This document shows, one piece after another, positions 45,269 to 54,414 of a stretch of DNA of 64,000 bases. Source of the stretch: Chryseobacterium sp. ON_d1 (GTDB taxonomy: Bacteria; Bacteroidota; Bacteroidia; Flavobacteriales; Weeksellaceae); NCBI RefSeq assembly GCF_006829085.1, contig NZ_BJTC01000004.1:1-64000 (forward strand), read 5' to 3'. The position numbers were made by a program, and so were the translations under genes. Position 1 is the stretch's first letter; every line of letters starts with the position of its first letter. Under the pieces are notes generated by a model, which saw only the letters and a list, made by a program, of their open reading frames with translations, ran no database searches and had not been told where the DNA came from.

Positions 45269-48200
45269 ATGGCTTCAAACAAAATACAATTCAGAAGTAT
45301 TCATGAACTTAAAGATCCGGCTTTGAATAATAAGCTGGCTCAGAAAGAGTTTCAGGAAGAAATTCCGGTAGAAGATTTCCTTGGAGATGCTGAGAAAAAC
45401 GGATCAAGTACTTCAAGAAGAGATTTCCTTAAATTATTAGGGTTCTCTACAGCAGCAGTTACATTAGCTGCCTGCGAAGCTCCGGTAATCAAAACGATTC
45501 CTTACGTGGTAAAACCACATGATATTATTCCGGGAATCCCTAACTATTACGCTTCAACTTATTTTGACGGTTTCGACTTTGCTAGTGTTTTAGTAAAAAC
45601 CCGTGAAGGTAGACCTATCAAAATTGAACCCAACCCAGCTGGTGGTGACTTAGGTAAAACTAACGCAAGAGCTCAGGCAAGTGTACTTTCTCTTTATGAT
45701 AACGATAAAGTAAAGCAGCCTAAACTGGATGGTAAAGACGAAACGTTCGATAAAGTAGACAGTTTTGTTATAAAAGGGTTAGAGGAAGCTAAAGCTTCAG
45801 GCAAAAAGATTGTGGTTTTATCACACTCTTTTGCTTCACCAACTTTCAAAAAGTTATTTGGTGAATTCAAAGCTAAATATCCTACAGCAGAACTGGTAAC
45901 TTATGATGCTTTCCCTTATTCTGCACAATTAGACGCAGCTCAGGAAGTATTCGGACAGAGAGCATTACCTGTTTACGATCTTAAAGGATCTGAATTGGTA
46001 GTTTCTTTCCAGGCTGATTTCTTAGGGGACTATAACGCTTCAAGCTTAGAAACGTCTTATGCAGCGGCAAGAAAACCAGGAGCAAACATGTTGAGACACA
46101 TTCAGGTGGAATCTAACATGTCATTAACGGGTGCTAATGCCGATTCAAGATATAGATTAAAACCAAGTGCTGTAAACAAAACTTTAGTTGAAGTTTACAA
46201 TGCAATCGTAGGTGGTGGTACTTCTGATAAGACTGCAACTGAAATTGCTAACGAATTGAAGGCAAAAGGAAACAAAGCCGTTGTTTTTGCTGACGGTTCT
46301 AAAGGAGCACAGGTTTTAGCACACTTAATCAACCAAAAATTAGGTTCAGTAGCTTTCACAGGTAAAGCAAACTTCCTGAAAGAGTTCGATGGAGCAAAAT
46401 ACCAGGAATTCTTAGGATGGGTAAACGGTGGACAAGTAGGTGTGTTGATTACAAACAATGTAGATCCTATCTACTCTCATCCAAAAGGAGAAGATTTCAA
46501 AAAATCTTTATCAAAAGTTCCTTACGTAGTTGCTGTAGCAGATAAGAAAAATGAAATGTACAAAGCAGCGAAAGCTGTAATTCCGGTAGCTAACTGGTTA
46601 GAGTCCTGGGGAGATATCGAACCACAGACAGGAGTATATTCATTAATGCAGCCTACCATCCAGAAAATCTACAAATCAAGACAGATCGAAGAATCTTTAC
46701 TGGTTTGGAAGAATGGTAAAAACAATGCAGCAAACAATTACTACGATTATTTAAAAGCAAGCTCTGCTTCTCTTTTAGGTGGTACTTCTTTCAACAAAGC
46801 ATTGTATAACGGTATCAACGCTTCTACTAACTCAACAACATTATCTTACGCAGGTGGAAACGCTGCTCAGGCTGTTGCTGAACTAGGAAACTTCAAAGCT
46901 TCTGAATTAGAATTAGTACTATATACTAAGACTTCAATGGGAGACGGTACTCAGGCTAATAACCCTTGGTTGCAAGAATTACCTGACCCAATCACAAGAA
47001 TGTCTTGGGATAACTATTTGACAATTTCTCCAAAAGACGCAGAAAAGTTCGGAATCGATAACGATCTCAATGCAAGAATGCAGCTAGACGGTTCTATTGT
47101 AAACCTTACTGTAAACGGAGTAACAATAAAAGATGTTCCTGTATTTGTACAACCAGGACAGGCTGAAGGATCTGTAGGTCTTGCGCTTGGTTATGGTAAG
47201 AAAAACTCAGGAGCAACTGCTGATACCGGGGTAAATGCTTATCCTTTATTTGACGGTTCTAACCTTGTTCTTTCAGGTGTTAAAATTGAAAAAACAGGAG
47301 AAGATCACGAATTTGCAGGGATCCAGCTTCAAAATACATTGATGGGTCGTTATGAGATCGCTAAAGAAGTTCCTTTAGCAGATTTCATCAACGTTGCTTT
47401 CGATGATGAGCACAAAGGATGGAACAAACCTTTGGAATACCACACTATCAGCGGAGCGCTTCCGGCAAGAAAAATTGACCTTTGGGATGCATTTGATGAT
47501 ACGGACGGTCCTCACTTCAACTTATCTATTGACCTGAACTCTTGTACCGGTTGTGGAGCATGTATTATTGCTTGTCAGGCAGAAAACAACGTTCCTGTAG
47601 TAGGAAAAGCAGAAGTAAGAATGTCCAGAGATATGTACTGGTTAAGAATTGACCGTTACTATTCTTCAAGACAGACAGTAGAAGTATACGAAGGATTAAA
47701 AGACGGAATGGCTGTACCAGAATTATACGGTACTGCTTTCAATAAAGAAGGAGGGGCATTAAACCACCCTGCTGATAATCCGGATGTAATCTTCCAGCCT
47801 GTAATGTGTCAGCACTGTAACCATGCTCCATGTGAAACAGTATGTCCGGTAGCGGCTACTTCACACGGTAAGCAAGGTCAAAACCATATGGCTTACAACA
47901 GATGTATCGGTACAAGATATTGTGCAAACAACTGTCCGTACAAAGTAAGACGTTTCAACTGGTTTACTTATAACCTAAATGACAAGTTCGATTTCAATAT
48001 GAACAACGATTTAGGAAGAATGGTACTTAACCCGGATGTAGTTGTAAGAACTAGAGGGGTAATGGAGAAATGTTCAATGTGTATCCAAATGACTCAGAAT
48101 ACTATTCTTGAGGCTAAGAAAGAAGGAAGAAGAGTGAAGGATGGAGAATTCCAGACTGCTTGTTCTAAAGCTTGTTCTACCGGAGCAATGACATTTGGAG

Positions 48201-48331
48201 ACATGAATGATAAAGATTCTGAAATTAGAAAGGTATATGCCTCTAACAGAAGATATTATTTACTGGAGGAGATCGGAACAAAACCAAACGTGTTCTATCA
48301 TACTAAAGTAAGAAACAGAGTAGAAAAATAA
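45269..48331 (+). CDS. actB: Alternative complex III subunit ActB (molybdopterin-like plus Fe-S)
   Basis: A 1020-aa subunit with a twin-arginine-type motif (TSRRDFLKLLG, about 48-58) and a cysteine after AAVTLAA, so possibly a lipoprotein. The large N-terminal part (about 80-740) has the fold of molybdopterin oxidoreductases, but the family lacks molybdenum. The C-terminal ferredoxin-like part has four Cys clusters: CTGCGACIIAC, CQHCNHAPCETVC, CIGTRYCANNC and CSMC with CSKAC. It conducts electrons from quinol sites to ActA. 23 bp after actA. Confidence 0.94.
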   Translation: MASNKIQFRSIHELKDPALNNKLAQKEFQEEIPVEDFLGDAEKNGSSTSRRDFLKLLGFSTAAVTLAACEAPVIKTIPYVVKPHDIIPGIPNYYASTYFDGFDFASVLVKTREGRPIKIEPNPAGGDLGKTNARAQASVLSLYDNDKVKQPKLDGKDETFDKVDSFVIKGLEEAKASGKKIVVLSHSFASPTFKKLFGEFKAKYPTAELVTYDAFPYSAQLDAAQEVFGQRALPVYDLKGSELVVSFQADFLGDYNASSLETSYAAARKPGANMLRHIQVESNMSLTGANADSRYRLKPSAVNKTLVEVYNAIVGGGTSDKTATEIANELKAKGNKAVVFADGSKGAQVLAHLINQKLGSVAFTGKANFLKEFDGAKYQEFLGWVNGGQVGVLITNNVDPIYSHPKGEDFKKSLSKVPYVVAVADKKNEMYKAAKAVIPVANWLESWGDIEPQTGVYSLMQPTIQKIYKSRQIEESLLVWKNGKNNAANNYYDYLKASSASLLGGTSFNKALYNGINASTNSTTLSYAGGNAAQAVAELGNFKASELELVLYTKTSMGDGTQANNPWLQELPDPITRMSWDNYLTISPKDAEKFGIDNDLNARMQLDGSIVNLTVNGVTIKDVPVFVQPGQAEGSVGLALGYGKKNSGATADTGVNAYPLFDGSNLVLSGVKIEKTGEDHEFAGIQLQNTLMGRYEIAKEVPLADFINVAFDDEHKGWNKPLEYHTISGALPARKIDLWDAFDDTDGPHFNLSIDLNSCTGCGACIIACQAENNVPVVGKAEVRMSRDMYWLRIDRYYSSRQTVEVYEGLKDGMAVPELYGTAFNKEGGALNHPADNPDVIFQPVMCQHCNHAPCETVCPVAATSHGKQGQNHMAYNRCIGTRYCANNCPYKVRRFNWFTYNLNDKFDFNMNNDLGRMVLNPDVVVRTRGVMEKCSMCIQMTQNTILEAKKEGRRVKDGEFQTACSKACSTGAMTFGDMNDKDSEIRKVYASNRRYYLLEEIGTKPNVFYHTKVRNRVEK

Positions 48332-48356
48332 AGTTTAAATAATAAATAGGTAAAAA

Positions 48357-49754
48357 ATGTCAGGACATTACGAAGCTCCGATAAGGGAACCTCTAATTAT
48401 TGGTCACAAAACTTATCACGATATTACAGAAGATATCGCACGACCTATCGAAGAAAGAGCAGGTAAATTATGGTGGATCTCATTATATGCTGCACTAGTT
48501 CTATTCCTCTATGGATTCGGCTGTATCGCTTACACTATCGGGACAGGTATTGGAGCATGGGGGCTTAACAGAACTATTAACTGGGGTTGGGATATTACCA
48601 ACTTCGTATGGTGGGTAGGTATCGGTCACGCCGGGACCCTAATCTCAGCGGTATTATTATTATTTAGACAGAGATGGAGAATGTCTGTAAACAGATCTGC
48701 AGAGGCGATGACGATCTTTGCGGTTGTACAGGCAGCAATCTTCCCTGTAATTCACATGGGTAGAGTTTGGGTTGGATACTGGGTATTCCCATTACCAAAC
48801 CAATTCGGTTCTCTTTGGGGGAACTTCAACTCTCCTCTACTTTGGGACGTATTTGCGATCTCTACGTATTTCTCAGTATCTACTGTATTCTGGTTCATGG
48901 GACTAATCCCTGACTTTGCAATGATAAGAGATAGAGCCAAGACTCCTTGGACTAAGAAGATTTATACATTCCTTGCATTCGGTTGGGGTGGTAAAGCAAA
49001 ACACTGGCAAAGATTCGAAGAACTTTCTTTGGTTCTTGCAGGGTTGGCAACTCCACTTGTATTCTCAGTACACACTACCGTATCTTTTGACTTCGCTACT
49101 TCAGTAATTAAAGGATGGCACTCAACAATCTACCCTCCTTACTTCGTTGCTGGTGCGATCTTCTCAGGATTTGCAATGGTACAGACACTATTGTTGGTTG
49201 CAAGAAAGGTGTGTCACTTAGAAGAGTATATTACAATGTATCATATCGAAATTATGAACATCGTAATTATCTTAACTGGTGGTATGGTAACGGTAGCTTA
49301 CGCCACTGAATATTTCATCGGATGGTACTCAGGTTCAAGATTCGAAGATTTCACATATCTTTCTCCAGGTGCTGCTGTAGGACCTTACTGGTGGGCATTC
49401 TGGTCATTGATCATCTGTAACCTGGTTGTTCCTGCTTCTTTCTGGTTCAAGAGACTAAGAACGAACATTATCTGGACATTCATCGTTGCATTGATCATCA
49501 ACATCGGTATGTGGTTCGAGCGTTTTGATATCATCGTTATCAACCTTTCAAGAGACTACTTACCAGGATCATGGACTATGTTTAAACCAACGATCATTGA
49601 TGTGGGTGTATATTTAGGAACTATCGGATTCTTCTCTGTATTATTCTTACTATACGCAAGAACATTCCCTGTAATTGCACAGGCTGAATTAAAATCGATT
49701 TTGAAAATCTCAGGTGAAACTTATAAAGCAAAAGAAGGAGATGAGCACCACTAA
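48357..49754 (+). CDS. actC: Alternative complex III subunit ActC (NrfD-like)
   Basis: A 465-aa integral membrane protein with about ten helices of the NrfD/PsrC family. It is one of the two quinol-interacting subunits. Conserved-looking segments are FVWWVGIGHAGTLISA (about 82-97), HMGRVWVGYW and STIYPPYFVAGAIFSG. 25 bp after actB; its end overlaps the start of actD by 14 bp. Confidence 0.94.
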   Translation: MSGHYEAPIREPLIIGHKTYHDITEDIARPIEERAGKLWWISLYAALVLFLYGFGCIAYTIGTGIGAWGLNRTINWGWDITNFVWWVGIGHAGTLISAVLLLFRQRWRMSVNRSAEAMTIFAVVQAAIFPVIHMGRVWVGYWVFPLPNQFGSLWGNFNSPLLWDVFAISTYFSVSTVFWFMGLIPDFAMIRDRAKTPWTKKIYTFLAFGWGGKAKHWQRFEELSLVLAGLATPLVFSVHTTVSFDFATSVIKGWHSTIYPPYFVAGAIFSGFAMVQTLLLVARKVCHLEEYITMYHIEIMNIVIILTGGMVTVAYATEYFIGWYSGSRFEDFTYLSPGAAVGPYWWAFWSLIICNLVVPASFWFKRLRTNIIWTFIVALIINIGMWFERFDIIVINLSRDYLPGSWTMFKPTIIDVGVYLGTIGFFSVLFLLYARTFPVIAQAELKSILKISGETYKAKEGDEHH

Positions 49755-50262
49755 AATTGTATACGGACTTTATGCTGACGACGACGATTTGATGAACGGC
49801 GTTAAAGCATTCAACGATAAAGGAATCGCAATCAACGAAGTTTATACTCCGTTTCCGGTTCACGGACTAGACAAAGCTTTAGGTTTAAAGAAAACCAGAA
49901 TTTCTGATGCTGCTTTCATCTATGCTTGTTATGGAGTTACTATCGGTGCTACTTTAACCTGGTATGTAATGAACCACGACTGGCCTCAGAATATCGGTGG
50001 TAAACCAGCTTTTGACTGGGGACACAACATGCCTGCATTCGTAGTTCCAATGTTCGAATTAATGGTATTCTGTGCAGCTCACATGATGTCTTTAACTTTC
50101 TTGGTTAGAAACAAAATGTACCCAGGAGCTCCTGCTCAGAATCCTGACCCAAGAACTACTGATGATAAATTCATGATGGAATTTGTAACTGAAGATGTAG
50201 AATCTGTAAAGCAGTTGCTTATTGAAACTGGAGTTGAAGAAATAACTGTTAAAGACGCTTAA
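49741..50262 (+). CDS. actD: Alternative complex III subunit ActD (DUF3341)
   Basis: 173 aa from the ATG at 49741 (MSTTKIVYGLYADDDDL). An upstream in-frame start at 49714 would only extend into actC. It has an N-terminal ferredoxin-like domain (1-50) and two membrane helices (about 56-75 and 95-115), as in DUF3341 proteins. It anchors the complex in the membrane and contains no cofactor motif. Only 1 bp separates its stop from actE. Confidence 0.92.
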   Translation: MSTTKIVYGLYADDDDLMNGVKAFNDKGIAINEVYTPFPVHGLDKALGLKKTRISDAAFIYACYGVTIGATLTWYVMNHDWPQNIGGKPAFDWGHNMPAFVVPMFELMVFCAAHMMSLTFLVRNKMYPGAPAQNPDPRTTDDKFMMEFVTEDVESVKQLLIETGVEEITVKDA

Positions 50263-50263
50263 A

Positions 50264-50953
50264 ATGAAAAAGAATGTATTAAAGATTACAGCAGTTTTAG
50301 GTTTAACAACAGTTTTACTTAACTCTTGCGGACCAAAGGAGAATACTCCGTTGGTATATTTCCCGGACATGTATTTTCCGGTAGCTTATGATCCATTGAT
50401 GAAAGCTCAGGATGCTTACTCAGATCATGAAAATGAAATTCCTGCTTTTGTTAAAAATAATGGTGCAACGGGTCTTTCTCCGGTAGAAGGATCAGTTCCT
50501 CAGAATAAAGACGGTGTTTTTGAAGAAAGCTTATTACCTAAGAACGTTGACGAGTACAACGCTGGGTATGATGCTTCCAAAAAACTTACCGTATCTCCTT
50601 TGAATCCGGCTAATGCAGCTAAGGATCTTGAAAGAGGGAAAATATTGTTTGATCACACTTGTGCTGCATGTCACGGAACAGGAGGTGATGGACAAGGACC
50701 TATCGTACAAAGTGGAGCATTCTCAGGAGTACCTAACTATGCTGACAGAGAAATTACTGTAGGATCTGTTCATTATGTATTAACAAACGGTAGAAATGCC
50801 ATGGGATCTTATGCGGGACAACTGAACGCTGGAGACAGATGGAGAGTAGCCATGTATGTGATGAGTGCTTTCAAAAAAGGAGCAGCAGCACCGGCAGCAG
50901 CTACAGCGGCGGCACCAGCAAAAACTGAAACGACTACCGAAACTAAAAAATAA
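50264..50953 (+). CDS. actE: Alternative complex III subunit ActE, monohaem lipoprotein
   Basis: A 229-aa lipoprotein (lipobox NSC, C22) with one haem site, C133AACH137, in a small cytochrome c domain (about 120-205) including the axial-Met region around GRNAMGSY. An Ala-rich tail (about 208-229) ends the protein. It is probably the distal electron carrier of the complex. Co-transcribed, 8 bp before actF. Confidence 0.93.
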   Translation: MKKNVLKITAVLGLTTVLLNSCGPKENTPLVYFPDMYFPVAYDPLMKAQDAYSDHENEIPAFVKNNGATGLSPVEGSVPQNKDGVFEESLLPKNVDEYNAGYDASKKLTVSPLNPANAAKDLERGKILFDHTCAACHGTGGDGQGPIVQSGAFSGVPNYADREITVGSVHYVLTNGRNAMGSYAGQLNAGDRWRVAMYVMSAFKKGAAAPAAATAAAPAKTETTTETKK

Positions 50954-50961
50954 GAAAAGAA

Positions 50962-52293
50962 ATGTATAGTTTTTCACCAAAATTAAAATCAACTTCTATA
51001 ATACTTCTTGTTGTAGGTTTAGTTCTTTTCGGTATTGGTTTCTTTATGAACAAAGGAATTTCTACTGAGAAAATAGAACAAATGATGGAAGCTGTTCATG
51101 CTTCTGGTCATACAGCTCCTACACATTCAAGTGAAATGGTTGGACCTCAGGATCACGCAGCTCACCTTGAGCATGCTACATTGCAGGTACACAACCAGCC
51201 TTTAGCAGCAATACATTTTGTAGCTGTATTTTTCTTTGGAGTAAGCTGCTGCGTATTGTTCTTCTATTCTATTCAGCACGCTGCACACGCAGGATGGCCA
51301 ATCATCATTACAAGAGTAATGGAAGCTATTGCTTCTTATATCCCTTACGGTGGTGCAATCCTGGTAATCCTGATGATCTTGAACATCACTCATAATGGTC
51401 ATTTATTCCACTGGATGGACCCTGAATTGACAAACCCGGATTCTCCGCATTTTGATGTGATCTTATTTGAAAAGAAAAAATTCTTAAATATTCCTTTCTA
51501 TGCAGTAAGAACTTTAATCTATGTGATTGGTGCTTCTTTCTTTGCTTGGAAATTAAAAGCTCAGTCTAAGAAAGTAGACGAAACTAAATCTAAAGTTGAG
51601 TATCAGATGCTGTACAGATGGGCAGTAGGATATATCGCATTCTTTGGATTTGCTTCTGCAGCTTGGGCTTGGGACTGGTTGATGTCTATTGACCCTCACT
51701 GGTATTCTACAATGTATATCTGGTATTCAATGGTTAGCTGCCTTTCAAGTGGTATCGCTGTAATTATCTTATTAAGTGTTTATCTTAAGAAAAACGGTTT
51801 CTTACCACAGTTCAACGACAACCACTTACACGATTTAGGAGTATTCCTTTTCGCGACAAGTATGCTTTGGACGTATACATGGTTCGCACAGTTCATGCTT
51901 TACTGGTATGCAAACGTTCCGGAAGAGGTTAACTACTTCTTCGGTAGATTCCAGCACTACTCTCCTACTTTCTTGCCGATGTTGATCATCAACTTCTTAT
52001 TACCATTATTGGTATTGGTAAGCAGCAGCATCAAGAGAAACTACAAAGTAGTTACAACTATGGCTGTAGTAGTTCTTTTAGGACACATCTTAGACTACTT
52101 CAACATGGTAATGCCGGGAACAGTAGGACCATACTGGAACACTCCTGAAGTATTCTTGTTAATCCTTGGAGCAATCCTGTTCGTAGCTGGGTTATTTATG
52201 TTCACTGTACTTTCAGCTTTATCTAAACTGAAACTGATTCCTACAGGAAACCCATTCTTACACGAATCTGAAATTTATGAGTATCCTTTCTAA
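50962..52293 (+). CDS. actF: Alternative complex III subunit ActF (NrfD-like)
   Basis: A 443-aa membrane protein of about ten helices related to ActC. Helices about 10-28 and 75-100 flank a His-rich periplasmic loop (HASGHTAPTHSSEMVGPQ and onward). WAWDWLMSIDPHWYSTMYIW (about 233-252) is strongly conserved in the family. It is the second quinol-side subunit. Last gene of the operon before a strong terminator; cytochrome oxidase genes do not follow. Confidence 0.93.
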   Translation: MYSFSPKLKSTSIILLVVGLVLFGIGFFMNKGISTEKIEQMMEAVHASGHTAPTHSSEMVGPQDHAAHLEHATLQVHNQPLAAIHFVAVFFFGVSCCVLFFYSIQHAAHAGWPIIITRVMEAIASYIPYGGAILVILMILNITHNGHLFHWMDPELTNPDSPHFDVILFEKKKFLNIPFYAVRTLIYVIGASFFAWKLKAQSKKVDETKSKVEYQMLYRWAVGYIAFFGFASAAWAWDWLMSIDPHWYSTMYIWYSMVSCLSSGIAVIILLSVYLKKNGFLPQFNDNHLHDLGVFLFATSMLWTYTWFAQFMLYWYANVPEEVNYFFGRFQHYSPTFLPMLIINFLLPLLVLVSSSIKRNYKVVTTMAVVVLLGHILDYFNMVMPGTVGPYWNTPEVFLLILGAILFVAGLFMFTVLSALSKLKLIPTGNPFLHESEIYEYPF

Positions 52294-52317
52294 GGACTTG
52301 TAACAAAATAAAATTAT

Positions 52318-52352
52318 AAAAGACTGATCGTTAAACGATCAGTCTTTTTTTA
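52318..52352 (+). terminator. Terminator of the act operon
   Basis: AAAAGACTGATCG (52318-52330) pairs with CGATCAGTCTTTT (52336-52348), followed by more T. Confidence 0.95.
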
Positions 52353-52430
52353 TGCAGATAACCGTCAGGCAACTATTCTGAACGTTATGCGTCTCTATAA
52401 TGAGATCAATCACTAAAAACAAATCTTATT

Positions 52431-53447
52431 ATGAAAACAAAACTTTTCCTTTACTCATTCTGCCTTTTCATCTATAGTTTTATTCAGGCCCAGACCATTA
52501 CTTTTGTTTCTGAAAAAAGTAATCATCCTCTTCCAAGGGTTTCAGTATTTGGAAAAGATGGAACTATTCTGGCTTATTCTGATATTGAAGGTAAGATTGA
52601 TAAAAAATCATTGTCTCCTTCTCAGGAGAAGTTTCAGCTGGTCTATAATAATTTTCCGGTAGCTACCCTATCTTATACTGATTTTGATCAGCCCATTATT
52701 AAAATTAATGATCAGGTAAAGGAAATCGAAACAGTAGTTATCAAAAACAGCAAACCTGCCAAGTACATTTTCATCAAAGGAAATTTTAATGCCTACGTAA
52801 CGGTGAATAATAAGTTGAACAGTTATGCAGATGGAATTGTAACTTATATCTTCGACAACAAAACAAAAAAACTGAAGAGCACCAATGTGGAGCAGTACAG
52901 GATATTCAGGCTTACAGAAGCCAAAAACGAAAAGAAAGAGACTTCTTCATGGGATTATGGAAATTCCCTGAATATTCCAAAACTTAAAAATGTGGGAAAC
53001 CCTGAAGAATATAAAACTAACAAAAATGTAATCCGTGAATTGAAAGGTGATCGCAAAGATCAGATAGAAGTTACAGGCGGAATTCTCCGGGAAAAAGAAT
53101 TTTCATTCTTCGGCTACAGATTTTATGATATCAGAACCATTTTAAATATGTCCTTCGAAAAGGGATCAGAAAAAACCTTAAAAGACTTCCTCGAATACAA
53201 CGAACTGTTTTTTGTGAAACTTAAACATAAAAGTGAACCGGATTATAATCAGATTGCCGGCTATACTAATTTCTATCCCACAGAATTAAGCTTTAATAAT
53301 GACAACGACATTGAAAAAGTAAAATTCAATAAAGAAAACAGTAACTATCAGATTCCCTATTGGCAGGATGCTTCGTTTCCGAATATGCAGACAATTTTTA
53401 GCAGCTTCTTTAAAGGAGACCTTAAAGAGATGCCTAATAAACAATAA
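52431..53447 (+). CDS. Secreted protein with carboxypeptidase-regulatory-like N-terminus
   Basis: 338 aa with a signal peptide (about 1-20, ending FIQAQ). Residues about 21-100 resemble the small beta-sandwich at the N-terminus of TonB-dependent receptors and other Bacteroidota surface proteins (SEKSNHPLPRVSVFGKDG, then DIEGKI). The rest has no recognised motif. It sits 11 bp before a GLPGLI-family gene and is probably co-transcribed. The two may act together in the periplasm or on the surface. Function unknown. Confidence 0.65.
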   Translation: MKTKLFLYSFCLFIYSFIQAQTITFVSEKSNHPLPRVSVFGKDGTILAYSDIEGKIDKKSLSPSQEKFQLVYNNFPVATLSYTDFDQPIIKINDQVKEIETVVIKNSKPAKYIFIKGNFNAYVTVNNKLNSYADGIVTYIFDNKTKKLKSTNVEQYRIFRLTEAKNEKKETSSWDYGNSLNIPKLKNVGNPEEYKTNKNVIRELKGDRKDQIEVTGGILREKEFSFFGYRFYDIRTILNMSFEKGSEKTLKDFLEYNELFFVKLKHKSEPDYNQIAGYTNFYPTELSFNNDNDIEKVKFNKENSNYQIPYWQDASFPNMQTIFSSFFKGDLKEMPNKQ

Positions 53448-53458
53448 CACTTCACAAT

Positions 53459-54331
53459 ATGAAAAAAGTATTATCTCTTATTTTCATGACCATGCTATGT
53501 ATTGGAAATGCTCAGAACTCAGCCCATCGCTTTTTTTATGAATTATCTTACAGACCCAATAAAGACTCCCTGCAATATGAAAAGGAGATCATGATTCTGG
53601 ATATTGATAAAGAGCAATCTGTATATCAATCTTATGAACTTACTGTTTTAGATTCACTTTCTAATGACATCATCTCTAAAAGTGAAAAAAATGGAACTAT
53701 GCCGGATTTAGCCAATATGCCGGATCGTAAACCAATACCATTTTCGCACAGAATTTTCAAAAAATATCCGATACAGAATGTGCTCTATACGGACATTATT
53801 TTCAATGATGATTACTCCTATATCGAAACACCTCCCATCACATGGACAATAAGCAATGAAAAAGGAAAAATGGGAAATTACACTGTCCAAAAAGCAGAAA
53901 CAGCTTATGGAGGAAGACTGTGGACTGCCTGGTTTACAACCGACCTTCCATTTCAGGATGGCCCCTATAAATTTTATGGGCTTCCGGGTTTAATCATTCA
54001 GATAGAAGATTCAGAGAAAAATTACTCCTGGGAACTAAAGGGAAACAGAAAAATAGACCAAATTAAAAATATACTTCTTCTTGAAAAATTTAACAAAAAA
54101 AATTCAAACCCAGGAATACGCCAGCTCTCCAAAGAAAAATTTGAAGAAAAATACAATGAGTATAAAAAAGATCCATTCGCTCAAATAAGGCAGATGGCTT
54201 CACAGCTTCCTTCCAATATGAGACTGCCAGATGGTTCCTCTATTACAGATGGAATGCGGGAGGCAGATAAAAAGGCAAAAGAAATGGCAAAAAAGAATAA
54301 TAACAGCATTGAAATTTCCCGGAAAAAGTAA
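53459..54331 (+). CDS. GLPGLI family protein
   Basis: 290 aa with a signal peptide (about 1-18). It carries the family core: an EAxxGGRxWTAWFTTDLP-type stretch (here AYGGRLWTAWFTTDLPFQ) followed by GPYKFYGLPGLIIQIED. The family is restricted to Bacteroidota and its function is unknown. The C-terminus (NNNSIEISRKK) resembles the NPIEL end of two more family members at 62474 and 63326. Second gene after the carboxypeptidase-regulatory-like gene. Confidence 0.88.
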   Translation: MKKVLSLIFMTMLCIGNAQNSAHRFFYELSYRPNKDSLQYEKEIMILDIDKEQSVYQSYELTVLDSLSNDIISKSEKNGTMPDLANMPDRKPIPFSHRIFKKYPIQNVLYTDIIFNDDYSYIETPPITWTISNEKGKMGNYTVQKAETAYGGRLWTAWFTTDLPFQDGPYKFYGLPGLIIQIEDSEKNYSWELKGNRKIDQIKNILLLEKFNKKNSNPGIRQLSKEKFEEKYNEYKKDPFAQIRQMASQLPSNMRLPDGSSITDGMREADKKAKEMAKKNNNSIEISRKK

Positions 54332-54389
54332 CAAAATAGGCTGGAAAGATAAAATAAAAAATAAAATCCTGTATTAATAAAGGTTTTAT

Positions 54390-54397
54390 TAAATTTG
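54390..54397 (+). promoter_or_regulatory. -7 element TAAATTTG for the lipoprotein-apt unit
   Basis: Exact TAnnTTTG match 17 nt before the ATG at 54415. Confidence 0.6.
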
Positions 54398-54414
54398 CAA
54401 CAAACCAAATAAAA

